Below are positions 42,449 through 54,216 of a stretch of 64,000 nucleotides of DNA, in pieces; the first letter of the stretch is position 1, and every line of letters begins with the position of its first letter. The position numbers and the translations under genes were made by a program. Under the pieces are notes generated by a model. That model did not search any database, was not told the origin of the DNA, and saw nothing but the letters and a program-made list of their open reading frames with translations. The stretch comes from Trichomonas vaginalis G3 (lineage: Eukaryota; Parabasalia; Trichomonadida; Trichomonadidae), in NCBI RefSeq assembly GCF_026262505.1, contig NC_067206.1:13884205-13948204 (forward strand), given 5' to 3'.

Positions 42449-43980
42449 TTAAATATTATTTAAATATAATGGAGTAATAAAATAAATCGGAATTTCTATT
42501 AATTTATTGTCAACTTCAACTAATGCATTGCCGTTAATATATCTAACAAATTCAGCTATTGTGTCAAATCTTCGTCTTCTTTTTGTCATTGATTTATCAG
42601 TTTTTCCATAATCGAGATGAATCAAAACTTTATCCCCTTGTTTAAAATTCATGAGCCCCGAATTAATTTGTTCACGTTTAACATCATTCAACCTTTCCAT
42701 TTGCTTTCTATATATTCCCATTCTTTTGAAATATCATTTTTCATTTCCACTGGTTTCATGTTTATTGTTCTATGCCATGTATTATTGTAATAATATACTA
42801 ACTGCTGTATGATGGAGTCATGATTTCCATCCCAGTATATCTGACCATTAACCCTAACGCATCTCTAAGAGTTCTCATTACCGCATCAACTATTTTATTA
42901 TGAAACGTATATGGAGAGGATGAAAAGAAAAATTAATTTGTGGGAAATAATGAGTCATAGCTGCCTGAAATCCTTTATCACCATCACCCCTGATATTATC
43001 TACTCTTTCATGATCTAGTAAGTATTGAATAGCTCTTCTTGTTTCCTGTTCTGTTTTCCCTTTCACCGGAATGCAATATAAATATCTAGTGTTAATGTTA
43101 ATGGCAAATAAATAAGTAACGTTTCCTTTGAATATTCCAGATGATCGATTTCGTATGAATATGGATATGGTGCAAATGAAGGGCGACTAAATTTTTCCTT
43201 TAACGGTTGAATTTTCGGGTCAATTGGTTTATTTAATATCTTGAAATCCTTTTTAAAATCTTTTTGCTTCTTTAATGTTTGAAATGGATATAATAAAGTG
43301 AATGATGAAGGATTAACTGAAGGAGGAGGCGGTACTGTCGTTGGAGGTTTTGGTATTGCAAGTGGTTTAATTTTATCTGCTTTGATTTTGGATGATGAAG
43401 TTTTGGAATTCATTCCTCCTTTCATTAATTCTGGATGTATTCTATTCATTTGTTTTAAATATGCTGTATATAAAGGTTTGATATACTTTCCCGCTTCGAG
43501 TTTATGTTGAAGGATGAATTCCAAAAGTTGATCTTCATTTAAAAGTCGGGCTGAATATGGTTTAACTAATGAATCATAAATTAAACATGTGCTTCATTTA
43601 TGGTCTGAAGGACCTGGGCGTTTTGCACCTTTTGTTTTTGTTCCTTTGGATTTTGCGGCTCAGGATTATATAATTTATATAATTCATCAATATCTTCTTC
43701 TGTTAATACTTTATTTTTGAAATCTTTCAACTGTTTAAGTTGTGATTTAGTTTTTTCCCTTTGTATATTCATTATTTTTAATTTTGTCTTTAATTTCAGA
43801 AATTATTTTATTATGATATTTCAAAATTTCATTTTTATAATATGGATAATAATATTCCATATCATCACCCGTTATATTTTTATTATGTTTTTGGAGATAT
43901 GATTTTAATTCATAATAACTAAGAAAATTTTGATTAAGTACTAAATCATCAATTAAAATTTTTAAATCTGTGTTATCCAT
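42449..43980 (-). pseudogene. P2 integrase (retroviral type), broken
   Basis: The sequence is near-identical to the P3 integrase described at 54217-55740, including the N-terminal helical part, the proline-rich linker, the catalytic core and the C-terminal small beta domain. It is broken, with several breaks. Confidence 0.8.
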
Positions 43981-44106
43981 TTATATAAAAATAAAATAAA
44001 TGTTTTAAGGGTGCCCCCCTCTTTGAATCATAGTATCAAAACCATCATTAACGGTTCCTTTTGTCTCTTCTGTGGCATTTCATTAAAAATAAAATTTTAA
44101 ATTGTA

Positions 44107-47100
44107 TTAAATAAATGGCATACAACATCCATTTTCACAACATACAGCCTTAGTGTGTGCTCCTGTTAATGCAGTCTTACCGATTGTTAAGCGAGTCATT
44201 GACCCGTTTTTAAGTTGTAAATTAATATTCTGACCATCAAATATCACTTTATCATTTATTATATCCAAATAATTTTTAGGTGTTAATTGCTTATTTTGTC
44301 GTAAACTAACACCTTTCATTTTTTGTGCAATCTTTTTAAAATCACCCCCATCAATTGAATCGTTGAATGATGTATAACACTTAGGACATAAAGCAACCAT
44401 GTTATCACCTTGTTTCTCAATTGCTAAACCCAATAATTTTTTCTCATGTGCTTTTTCTTCAGCTTTATTCTTTAATTTAGGTTTAAATTTCTCATCAAAA
44501 CAGATGAAATCAAATGGTGCGAATTTGAAAATGTTTTTATCATAAAATTGTTTATCGGTAACAATTGCTTGAAATGCTTGAGTGTTAGGAAGATTTGGGT
44601 CGCCAGCGATTGCCCAATAAGATGAATCAGTATCACCTTCAATGAAATGAAAACGATTAACATCCATGCATTTATACATAAAATCATAAATGAAAACCAA
44701 ATACCAGTATTTTAGCATTATCTAAAGTGAAGAATGCCTCTTGTAAACATGTATCACATCTATAAAATCTATCTTTAAGCATCACTTGATATGTATCTTC
44801 ACCTATTTCTCTTATGTTTTTTAAACTTATTTGACATACATGCAACGCGTGCCTTCTGTGCATTCATTATTTTAGTCTTTGCGTAATTTTGTGTATTCAT
44901 TGCATCGTAACCATATGATCCATTAAGTGAAATCTTGCAAAATAAACTTTTTCCTTTATTTCCTTCTAATTCAGCCTTTTGTCTTTCGTTCATAAATTTG
45001 TTCGCAAATTCATTAAAACAAGTGTTTTTAGTAAATGTTAAAATTGATTGAATGTCATCAATGATAAAATGAAATCTGTCGATTAGATACCAAAGATAAT
45101 AAGAAGAAAATGGTTGATATTGGTTGTGTGTTGATGCTAATTGAGTTAATTTTCTCTGTTTCTGGTCAACTGGTAGATTGTTTGATTTCATGTAATTATA
45201 CATAAAACTGCCAATTGTTTTTTCATCTGTGATAATATCTAAGTTTCTTATTATCGGTAAAAAGTTTATGTAATCATTAATGTATTTTTCATCAATGTGA
45301 CCCTTTACTTCAGCCACGAATAAAGTATTTTTCTTCTTAATTATTCCCAGTGCTTTTGCTTTCTTTGTTGCTGTATCACAAATGATAACACCATTCAATC
45401 TTCCCTGGCATATACATTTTATGGTCAGTATATTGAATGAAATCATGAGGATTAGATGAAAATGATGAAGGATATAATGAATTAAAGTCAACTCCAACGA
45501 AATGAGTCATAATGTTGGTGGTGTCCTCATTTGATACGGTTTTAGTTTCTGGATTATATGAAAGTTTATTAATGTGCGTGATTCCTTTAAGATTAACACG
45601 ATGTTGAACATTTGATAAACCACCAGTAATTCCATTACGGAGAATGTGATAAGCTTCAACTGAATCTAAAGTCATTGGTAAATTATTTTTTAATGCATAA
45701 TTTCTTAAATTGATTCTTAAACGTTGAACATCTTCATCTTTATTTGATTTTACGACATTGCAATAACAACACATTAACTGACAATTTTCTTTGGTATGTG
45801 GTTTTTCATTATCGATTCTATCCAATGTTGGTTTATTTGCATATGTAAACGCTTTACCACACATTTTGCATTTAGATGAAAGGATTAAATCGTGATAGTA
45901 TTGAAAATCATCCATTGAAACATTATTTTTAGTATCCCTTTCTGCTTTTTCATCTTGTTTCTTATATGATTCAATTTTATATTTCCAATACTTTTTCGTT
46001 AATTCAAAACTTGATTCTATCTCTTCCTCAGGATATTTTTCATTAGGATTAAAGTCTTTATATGCTAAAGCGTAACGAATCATTGAAGCATTCGATGATA
46101 AAGAAAGATTATGAAGCACGTCAATTTTATAAACAAATGTTTCTTCAATAATTTTATCAATTGGGTCAATCATAATTTCAACATCTTTATTGCAATAATG
46201 AATAAAATATTCTAATCTATTCTTAAAGTTTTTAGCATCATTGAGATATATTTGATAATCACTATCTGATATAGTTTCTTGAGTGAATGGTTCCACTTTA
46301 TATAATTCTTCTTCGTAATTTTCCCATGTGATGAATTGATAATGGAAAAAGGATTTAACACGTGATTTATTGTTTCCGAAATCTTGAGTGAATTGGTCTA
46401 ATGTCCCACCCGCTATATAATTTCTGATGTCAATAAATCTCAATTCATATGGAGCGTTTGTTTTCTTTACAATGATTTGCTTAAATTGTGAAGATGAACC
46501 CAGCATTGATTTTATTTTCCATTTTGCAGTGTTTAAATCACGAAGAATTAAATTTAAATCAAACTTTCCCGAATTAAAACCTATGATATTCACTTTATTG
46601 AATTCCTCATCTAGAAGTTCTTTAAATGTTTTCCTTCTGTTTTTCATTTAATGTATGAGACAAAGTCCCCGCCGTTTGGTCTGAAAGACCTTCAGGACTC
46701 AAAGAGTCCGTTTGTGGCTTCAATAATTCATTGTATTGACTCATATTTGATTTAGCAACTAATGAACAGGTTGAAAATAAAAACTCAATCCAATCAGAAA
46801 TAAAAGAATCACTCGAAGTTAAGCAAAATTCCTCGTATATGTTTTATCATTTAATTTAACCATTGATGATACCATGAATGGTTTTAAGTAAGCGTTCAAA
46901 GTTGCACACTCAGAAAGTTGTAATTCTTCTTTAGTCTCTAATGTTTCAAAGTCAAAAGTAATATAATATCTTGTCGGTTTATAATATTTCTGCAAATTGT
47001 GAGCTAATAACCACTGATATATCTTCTGTTTCGTAATATGTGGTCATATGGTTGCTGTGTCTTTTGCAATTGAACGTCTTGAATTAATCTCCCATTATTT

Positions 47101-47585
47101 TCTTTACATTTCTCACAATGCTTTAAAAATCTTCTTTGGTTTTTCCTTTCTGGATCATCACGGATAGAATAAACTTCTTCTTTACAATATGGACAAACTC
47201 TATAGCCGGTGAGTGCTTCAACGTCTGTTATTCTGTCAGCGTGAAGTTTTCCACATGGACTCTGTGTTAATAAAATATTTACTGTTTCAAATTCTGGATC
47301 TATCATTATTGATTCCACTAATGGAAAGTCTACCTTATTTATGTCCACGTCTTCTGGTTGAGGATCACAATAATAGAAATCAATATTAACATTTAACATT
47401 CTCGCTAATCTCTCACTTTCTGATGAAATGTCAAACCCTTCATATGCATCTATTGCTTCATTTAAATAGCTTCTTACGAGTTTTAGGATTAACACCATCA
47501 GGAATGTTATAGAAGCGTTTAAATAACCTTCTACCTTCTGCTCTAATTTGATTATCTTCATTTTAGCTGTTCCGTTTTTGTTCAT
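44107..47585 (-). pseudogene. P2 protein-primed DNA polymerase B, broken
   Basis: A near-identical counterpart of the P3 polymerase at 50526-54001, with the same zinc cluster, exonuclease, HNH-like block and polymerase motifs. It is broken, with several breaks. Its gene stands inverted relative to P3, the two being mirror images about position 48985. Confidence 0.85.
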
Positions 47586-47624
47586 TTATGTAAGAATAAA
47601 AAATTAAAAAATAAAGTTTATTTT

Positions 47625-48716
47625 TTAAAGCCCATAAAATGAATTAAGAACACATAAATTTTTATCATCTGCGACGTGACGAATACATTTTAATTTACTC
47701 AAGAATGTGTACCCTGATACATTAAATCTAATTCCTGTCTTATTTAATTTCACAACTTTGAAAAGGAATGTATGAATAGCTATAAAATGATGAGAAGATG
47801 TTTTATGGGTTGCTTCCATTTTTTCTGAAATAAATGAATAAATATAATGCTTATACGTTTTCATATCTTTTATATTCTTAATAACGAATGGTATAGACCT
47901 TTCAACTTCATCTTCCTTCGGTGCTGTTCTTTCATATGAAACATTATTGGTATCTTCAATAATGAAACCACAATCACACAAAATTTTATAGGTTCCAATG
48001 GTTTCTTTTGATATTTTATCTAATAAATCAAAAACTTTATCAACACCTGTGCATTTATTTAAATAATAATTTGTGTAAATATCATGATCTTCTTTCTTAA
48101 TCGTATTAGTTGCATATGTCACGTTTTTAAGAGCTTTTTTGAATTTTTCGGAATCTAAAGGTGGTGAAAGTAAGATACAAGGGTATTCTTCATTATCAAT
48201 AAATTGTAACTTATGTTTACGAATAAATTTAGTACCTTCTTCTGAAAGTGTTTCGTCTATTTCACCATCTAATAAATTTTGTGTTGATTCTGAGACATAA
48301 TTTTTATATCTTTCTTCATGAGATTTCTGAACTGCTGATTCTGAAGCTGGGATATTCATTAAACCCTCTACTTCATTTTCATTATATTTTTCAACTTCTC
48401 TTAATTCCTTAATTTTTTCATCTATTTCATCTCTTTTTTTCCAGTCTTTCAATTTCATCGTATTCATCATCTTTAATCCGTTCTTCATAATATTCAGGGA
48501 AAACATCAGGTTCTTTGGGTTTTTCTTCTTTAGATGTGGGATATAAGAAATTTATAACATCATCTTTATTCATTTTTCCATCATAATCTAAATCATTTAA
48601 TAACTCGGCAAATTTTTGACAATTTCTTAAATAATATTTACTAACTTCATAACACATCTCATCTAATATATCCTTTATTTCCTCGTTTGTGAATCCCAAT
48701 TTTTAACGTCGTTAGT
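47625..48716 (-). pseudogene. P2 EF-hand-like/unknown gene, broken
   Basis: The counterpart of the 368-aa P3 protein at 49380-50486, with the same DLDYDGKMNKDD loop and C-terminal half (NSFYGL end). It has about one break. It is the outermost large gene at the polymerase end. Confidence 0.7.
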
Positions 48717-48823
48717 CTTGACGCTCATTTCATACGAATTAAAAATAAATTATTCAAAAATGTAAGACATAAATTTTTAAAGTTTATTTTTTTATTTTTT
48801 ATTTCATTATGGTAGTGAATCTT

Positions 48824-48946
48824 TTATTCATGAAAATAATTATTTCTAATTTCTTTTACTCGTTTATGAGGTCTTTGATTATGACTCCATTGATTCCATT
48901 CAGGATTTAAACAATGTTTAATTAATCGCGGAATATCTGACATCAT
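48824..48946 (-). CDS. 40-aa frame in the P2 right terminal repeat
   Basis: MMSDIPRLIKHCLNPEWNQW continues to RVKEIRNNYFHE. It begins inside the terminal repeat and ends inside the element. P3 carries a different frame at the same place (49116) whose 3' DNA is similar (GTAAAAGAAAT..., TTTTCATGAAT). It is a small protein or a remnant; function unknown. Confidence 0.4.
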   Translation of the reverse strand: MMSDIPRLIKHCLNPEWNQWSHNQRPHKRVKEIRNNYFHE

Positions 48947-48987
48947 CTATATATAGCTTCTTTTATAAAAGATAAAAAATAAATTAT

Positions 48988-49115
48988 AGTAGTATATATG
49001 GATGGGGTGTGTGACTTTTTTTGTAAACGTAAGAATTCATACAATATCGAGCGATTTTACTTCATTTTTTTTAACATTAATTTTAAAATATATTTATTTT
49101 TTTATTCTTACATAA
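48988..49115 (+). repeat. P3 left terminal repeat, outer part
   Basis: The first 80 bases match the P2 left end closely (AGTAGTATATATG..., GACTTTTTTTGTAAACGTAA, CAATATCGAGCGATTTT), then the two diverge before the first gene. The matching right end lies outside the window. Confidence 0.8.
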
Positions 49116-49118
49116 ATG
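49098..49118 (+). promoter_or_regulatory. Shared AT-rich start motif of Polinton genes
   Basis: TTTATTCTTACATAAATG stands here at a start codon. The same or a close form is found directly at the starts at 50526 (TTTATTCTTACATAAATG), 54217 (TTTATTTTTATATAAATG), 57693 (TTTATTCCTATATAAATG), 43980 and 47585 on the minus strand, and more loosely at 32981 and 36440. The constant place, with the ATG as the end of the motif, suggests that transcription starts only a few bases before the ATG, as is known for trichomonad genes with very short leaders. Confidence 0.5.
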
Positions 49119-49277
49119 ACCCAACAAGTAAAACCAGATAAAATAGATTATCGAATTTTAGAGGATTGTGTTCCTGTTTATATTCAAAGATTTAAAGGGA
49201 AGCAATATTATAGAATTGTTAATCCTGAATTCTTTAAATCTAGTATATACGAGAGAGTAAAAGAAATCAGATATAAT
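49116..49277 (+). CDS. P3 small protein, about 53 aa, unknown
   Basis: MTQQVKPDKIDYRILEDCVP follows the start motif TTTATTCTTACATAAATG. It is charged, with aromatic residues (RFKGKQYYRIVNPEFFKSS), and reads like a small beta-rich DNA-binding fold, but no family can be named. It is the gene nearest the P3 terminus. Confidence 0.45.
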
Positions 49278-49379
49278 TATTTTCATGAATGAAAGATTCA
49301 CTACCATAATGAAATAAAAAATAAACTTTAAAAATTTATGTCTTACATTTTTGAATAATTTATTTTTAATTCGTATGAA

Positions 49380-50486
49380 ATGAGCGTCAAAACTAACAAC
49401 GTTAAAAAATTAGGATTCACAAACGAGGAAATAAAGGATATATTAGATGAGATGTGTTATGAAGTTAGTAAATATTATTTAAGAAATTGTCAAAAATTTG
49501 CCGAGTTATTAAATGATTTAGATTATGATGGAAAAATGAATAAAGATGATGTTATAAATTTCTTATATCCCACATCTAAAGAAGAAAAACCCAAAGAACC
49601 TGATGTTTTCCCTGAATATTATGAAGAACGGATTAAAGATGATGAATACGATGAAATTGAAAGACTGGAAAAAATAAGAGATGAAATAGATGAAAAAATT
49701 AAGGAATTAAGAGAAGTTGAAAAATATAATGAAAATGAAGTAGAGGGTTTAATGAATATCCCAGCTTCAGAATCAGCAGTTCAGAAATCTCATGAAGAAA
49801 GATATAAAAATTATGTCTCAGAATCAACACAAAATTTATTAGATGGTGAAATAGACGAAACACTTTCAGAAGAAGGTACTAAATTTATTCGTAAACATAA
49901 GTTACAATTTATTGATAATGAAGAATACCCTTGTATCTTACTTTCACCACCTTTAGATTCCGAAAAATTCAAAAAAGCTCTTAAAAACGTGACATATGCA
50001 ACTAATACGATTAAGAAAGAAGATCATGATATTTACACAAATTATTATTTAAATAAATGCACAGGTGTTGATAAAGTTTTTGATTTATTAGATAAAATAT
50101 CAAAAGAAACCATTGGAACCTATAAAATTTTGTGTGATTGTGGTTTCATTATTGAAGATACCAATAATGTTTCATATGAAAGAACAGCACCGAAGGAAGA
50201 TGAAGTTGAAAGGTCTATACCATTCGTTATTAAGAATATAAAAGATATGAAAACGTATAAGCATTATATTTATTCATTTATTTCAGAAAAAATGGAAGCA
50301 ACCCATAAAACATCTTCTCATCATTTTATAACTATTCATACATTCCTTTTCAAAGTTGTGAAATTAAATAAGACAGGAATTAGATTTAATGTATCAGGGT
50401 ACACATTCTTGAGTAAATTAAAATGTATTCGTCACGTCGCAGATGATAAAAATTTATGTGTTCTTAATTCATTTTATGGGCTTTAA
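49380..50486 (+). CDS. P3 protein with EF-hand-like loop, 368 aa, unknown
   Basis: The N-terminal region has an EF-hand-type loop, DLDYDGKMNKDD (about residues 46-57), between two helices. It is followed by an acidic coiled coil (EKIRDEIDEKIKELREVEKY) and a C-terminal globular part with a KILCDCGFIIED pair of cysteines. It starts 40 bases upstream-spaced from the polymerase gene in the same direction, so the two are likely expressed from neighbouring promoters. A single calcium-type loop is weak evidence for calcium binding. Conserved in P2. Confidence 0.65.
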   Translation: MSVKTNNVKKLGFTNEEIKDILDEMCYEVSKYYLRNCQKFAELLNDLDYDGKMNKDDVINFLYPTSKEEKPKEPDVFPEYYEERIKDDEYDEIERLEKIRDEIDEKIKELREVEKYNENEVEGLMNIPASESAVQKSHEERYKNYVSESTQNLLDGEIDETLSEEGTKFIRKHKLQFIDNEEYPCILLSPPLDSEKFKKALKNVTYATNTIKKEDHDIYTNYYLNKCTGVDKVFDLLDKISKETIGTYKILCDCGFIIEDTNNVSYERTAPKEDEVERSIPFVIKNIKDMKTYKHYIYSFISEKMEATHKTSSHHFITIHTFLFKVVKLNKTGIRFNVSGYTFLSKLKCIRHVADDKNLCVLNSFYGL

Positions 50487-50525
50487 AAAATAAACTTTAT
50501 TTTTTAATTTTTTATTCTTACATAA

Positions 50526-53500
50526 ATGAACAAAAACGGAACAGCTAAAATGAATGATAATCAAATTAGAGCAGAAGGTAGAAGGTTATTTAAACGCTTC
50601 TATAACATTCCTGATGGTGTTAATCCTAAAACTCGTAGAAGCTATTTAAATGAAGCAATAGATGCATATGAAGGGTTTGACATTTCATCAGAAAGTGAGA
50701 GATTAGCGAGAATGTTAAATGTTAATATTGATTTCTATTATTGTGATCCTCAACCAGAAGACGTGGACATAAATAAGGTAGACTTTCCATTAGTGGAATC
50801 AATAATGATAGATCCAGAATTTGAAACAGTAAATATTTTATTAACACAGAGTCCATGTGGAAAACTTCACGCTGACAGAATAACAGACGTTGAAGCACTC
50901 ACCGGCTATAGAGTTTGTCCATATTGTAAAGAAGAAGTTTATTCTATCCGTGATGATCCAGAAAGGAAAAACCAAAGAAGATTTTTAAAGCATTGTGAGA
51001 AATGTAAAGAAAATAATGGGAGATTAATTCAAGACGTTCAATTGCAAAAGACACAGCAACCATATGCACCACATATTACGAAACAGAAGATATATCAGTG
51101 GTTATTAGCTCACAATTTGCAGAAATATTATAAACCGACAAGATATTATATTACTTTTGACTTTGAAACATTAGAGACTAAAGAAGAATTACAACTTTCT
51201 GAGTGTGCAACTTTGAACGCTTACTTAAAACCATTCATGGTATCATCAATGGTTAAATTAAATGATAAAACATATACGAGGAATTTTTGCTTAACTTCGA
51301 GTGATTCTTTTATTTCTGATTGGATTGAGTTTTTATTTTCAACCTGTTCATTAGTTGCTAAATCAAATATGAGTCAATACAATGAATTATTGAAGCCACA
51401 AACGGACTCTTTGAGTCCTGAAGGTCTTTCAGACCAAACGGCGGGGACTTTGTCTCATACATTAAATGAAAAACAGAAGGAAACATTTAAAGAACTTCTA
51501 GATGAGGAATTCAATAAAGTGAATATCATAGGTTTTAATTCGGGAAAGTTTGATTTAAATTTAATTCTTCGTGATTTAAACACTGCAAAATGGAAAATAA
51601 AATCAATGCTGGGTTCATCTTCACAATTTAAGCAAATCATTGTAAAGAAAACAAACGCTCCATATGAATTGAGATTTATTGACATCAGAAATTATATAGC
51701 GGGTGGGACATTAGACCAATTCACTCAAGATTTCGGAAACAATAAATCACGTGTTAAATCCTTTTTCCATTATCAATTCATCACATGGGAAAATTACGAA
51801 GAAGAATTATATAAAGTGGAACCATTCACTCAAGAAACTATATCAGATAGTGATTATCAAATATATCTCAATGATGCTAAAAACTTTAAGAATAGATTAG
51901 AATATTTTATTCATTATTGCAATAAAGATGTTGAAATTATGATTGACCCAATTGATAAAATTATTGAAGAAACATTTGTTTATAAAATTGACGTGCTTCA
52001 TAATCTTTCTTTATCATCGAATGCTTCAATGATTCGTTACGCTTTAGCATATAAAGACTTTAATCCTAATGAAAAATATCCTGAGGAAGAGATAGAATCA
52101 AGTTTTGAATTAACGAAAAAGTATTGGAAATATAAAATTGAATCATATAAGAAACAAGATGAAAAAGCAGAAAGGGATACTAAAAATAATGTTTCAATGG
52201 ATGATTTTCAATACTATCACGATTTAATCCTTTCATCTAAATGCAAAATGTGTGGTAAAGCGTTTACATATGCAAATAAACCAACATTGGATAGAATCGA
52301 TAATGAAAAACCACATACCAAAGAAAATTGTCAGTTAATGTGTTGTTATTGCAATGTCGTAAAATCAAATAAAGATGAAGATGTTCAACGTTTAAGAATC
52401 AATTTAAGAAATTATGCATTAAAAAATAATTTACCAATGACTTTAGATTCAGTTGAAGCTTATCACATTCTCCGTAATGGAATTACTGGTGGTTTATCAA
52501 ATGTTCAACATCGTGTTAATCTTAAAGGAATCACGCACATTAATAAACTTTCATATAATCCAGAAACTAAAACCGTATCAAATGAGGACACCACCAACAT
52601 TATGACTCATTTCGTTGGAGTTGACTTTAATTCATTATATCCTTCATCATTTTCATCTAATCCTCATGATTTCATTCAATATACTGACCATAAAATGTAT
52701 ATGCCAGGAAGATTGAATGGTGTTATCATTTGTGATACAGCAACAAAGAAAGCAAAAGCACTGGGAATAATTAAGAAAAAAATACTTTATTCGTGGCTGA
52801 AGTAAAGGGTCACATTGATGAAAAATACATTAATGATTACATAAACTTTTTACCGATAATAAGAAACTTAGATATTATCACAGATGAAAAAACAATTGGC
52901 AGTTTTATGTATAATTACATGAAATCAAACAATCTACCAGTTGACCAGAAACAGAGAAAATTAACTCAATTAGCATCAACACACAACCAATATCAACCAT
53001 TTTCTTCTTATTATCTTTGGTATCTAATCGACAGATTTCATTTTATCATTGATGACATTCAATCAATTTTAACATTTACTAAAAACACTTGTTTTAATGA
53101 ATTTGCGAACAAATTTATGAACGAAAGACAAAAGGCTGAATTAGAAGGAAATAAAGGAAAAAGTTTATTTTGCAAGATTTCACTTAATGGATCATATGGT
53201 TACGATGCAATGAATACACAAAATTACGCAAAGACTAAAATAATGAATGCACAGAAGGCACGCGTTGCATGTATGTCAAATAAGTTTAAAAACATAAGAG
53301 AAATAGGTGAAGATACATATCAAGTGATGCTTAAAGATAGATTTTATAGATGTGATACATGTTTACAAGAGGCATTCTTCACTTTAGATAATGCTAAATA
53401 CTGGTATTTGGTTTTCATTTATGATTTTATGTATAAATGCATGGATGTTAATCGTTTTCATTTCATTGAAGGTGATACTGATTCATCTTATTGGGCAATC

Positions 53501-54001
53501 GCTGGCGACCCAAATCTTCCTAACACTCAAGCATTTCAAGCAATTGTTACCGATAAACAATTTTATGATAAAAACATTTTCAAATTCGCACCATTTGATT
53601 TCATCTGTTTTGATGAGAAATTTAAACCTAAATTAAAGAATAAAGCTGAAGAAAAAGCACATGAGAAAAAATTATTGGGTTTAGCAATTGAGAAACAAGG
53701 TGATAACATGGTTGCTTTATGTCCTAAGTGTTATACATCATTCAACGGTTCAATTGATGGAAGTGATTTTAAAAAGATTGCACAAAAAATGAAGGGTGTT
53801 AGTTTAAGACAAAATAAACAATTAACACCCAAAAATTATTTGGATATAATAAATGATAAAGTGATATTTGATGGTCAGAATATTAATTTACAACTTAAAA
53901 ACGGGTCAATGACTCGCTTAACAATCGGTAAGACTGCATTAACAGGAGCACACACTAAGGCTGTATGTTGTGAAAATGGATGTTGTATGCCATTTATTTA
54001 A
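50526..54001 (+). pseudogene. P3 protein-primed DNA polymerase B, nearly whole
   Basis: In order: an N-terminal part with a CPYC...CEKC zinc cluster (about residues 131-160); the exonuclease with YYITFDFET (ExoI, about 208-216) and IGFNSGKFDLNLIL (ExoII); a four-Cys HNH-like block, CKMCG ... LDRIDNEKPHTKENC ... CCYCN, before motif A; motif A FVGVDFNSLYPSSF; motif B KISLNGSYGYDAMN; motif C EGDTDSSYWAI; and a Cys-containing thumb/tail ending CCENGCCMPFI. It copies the element from a protein primer at its ends. About 1,150 codons, normal for the family. It looks nearly whole, with about one break. Confidence 0.88.
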
Positions 54002-54088
54002 TACAATTTAAAATTTTATTTTTAATGAAATGCCACAGAAGAGACAAAAGGAACCGTTAATGATGGTTTTGATACTATGATTCAAAGA

Positions 54089-54193
54089 TGTTAAACAAAT
54101 GAGAAACGTTTTAACATTACCAGAAGCTCAAGCATATGCCAAACGTCATGGTCCAAATTGGGAAGCACACGAAGCAGACATTACGGGTCCAAA
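54089..54193 (+). repeat. 105-bp copy of part of another Polinton gene
   Basis: These bases repeat 35644-35748 of P2 (inside the gene at 35510-36459) without a difference I can see. They lie in the spacer between polymerase and integrase, where P2 has other sequence. It is a templated fragment and not a gene. Confidence 0.85.
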
Positions 54194-54216
54194 ACATTGA
54201 TTTTATTTTTATATAA

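Larger units (their letters stand above)
31608..48987 (+). mobile_element. Polinton/Maverick P2, broken
   Basis: It starts with AGTAGTATATATG, the same terminus as P3. A right inner terminal repeat (48884-48987) mirrors 31852-31965. The outer part of that right repeat is missing from this position because P3 begins there. The visible length is 17.4 kb, normal for the family. Parts in order: small structural genes, capsid, packaging ATPase, unknown genes, fibre fragment, a cassette region, then integrase, polymerase B and an unknown gene on the minus strand. The element is broken, with roughly a dozen breaks. Its near-identity with P3 over shared parts points to a young age. Confidence 0.85.

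Noticed and set aside
47625-50486. Idea that the EF-hand-like gene is the missing maturation protease
   Set aside because: I could not find the His-Asp-Gln-Cys order of adenain-type proteases in it.
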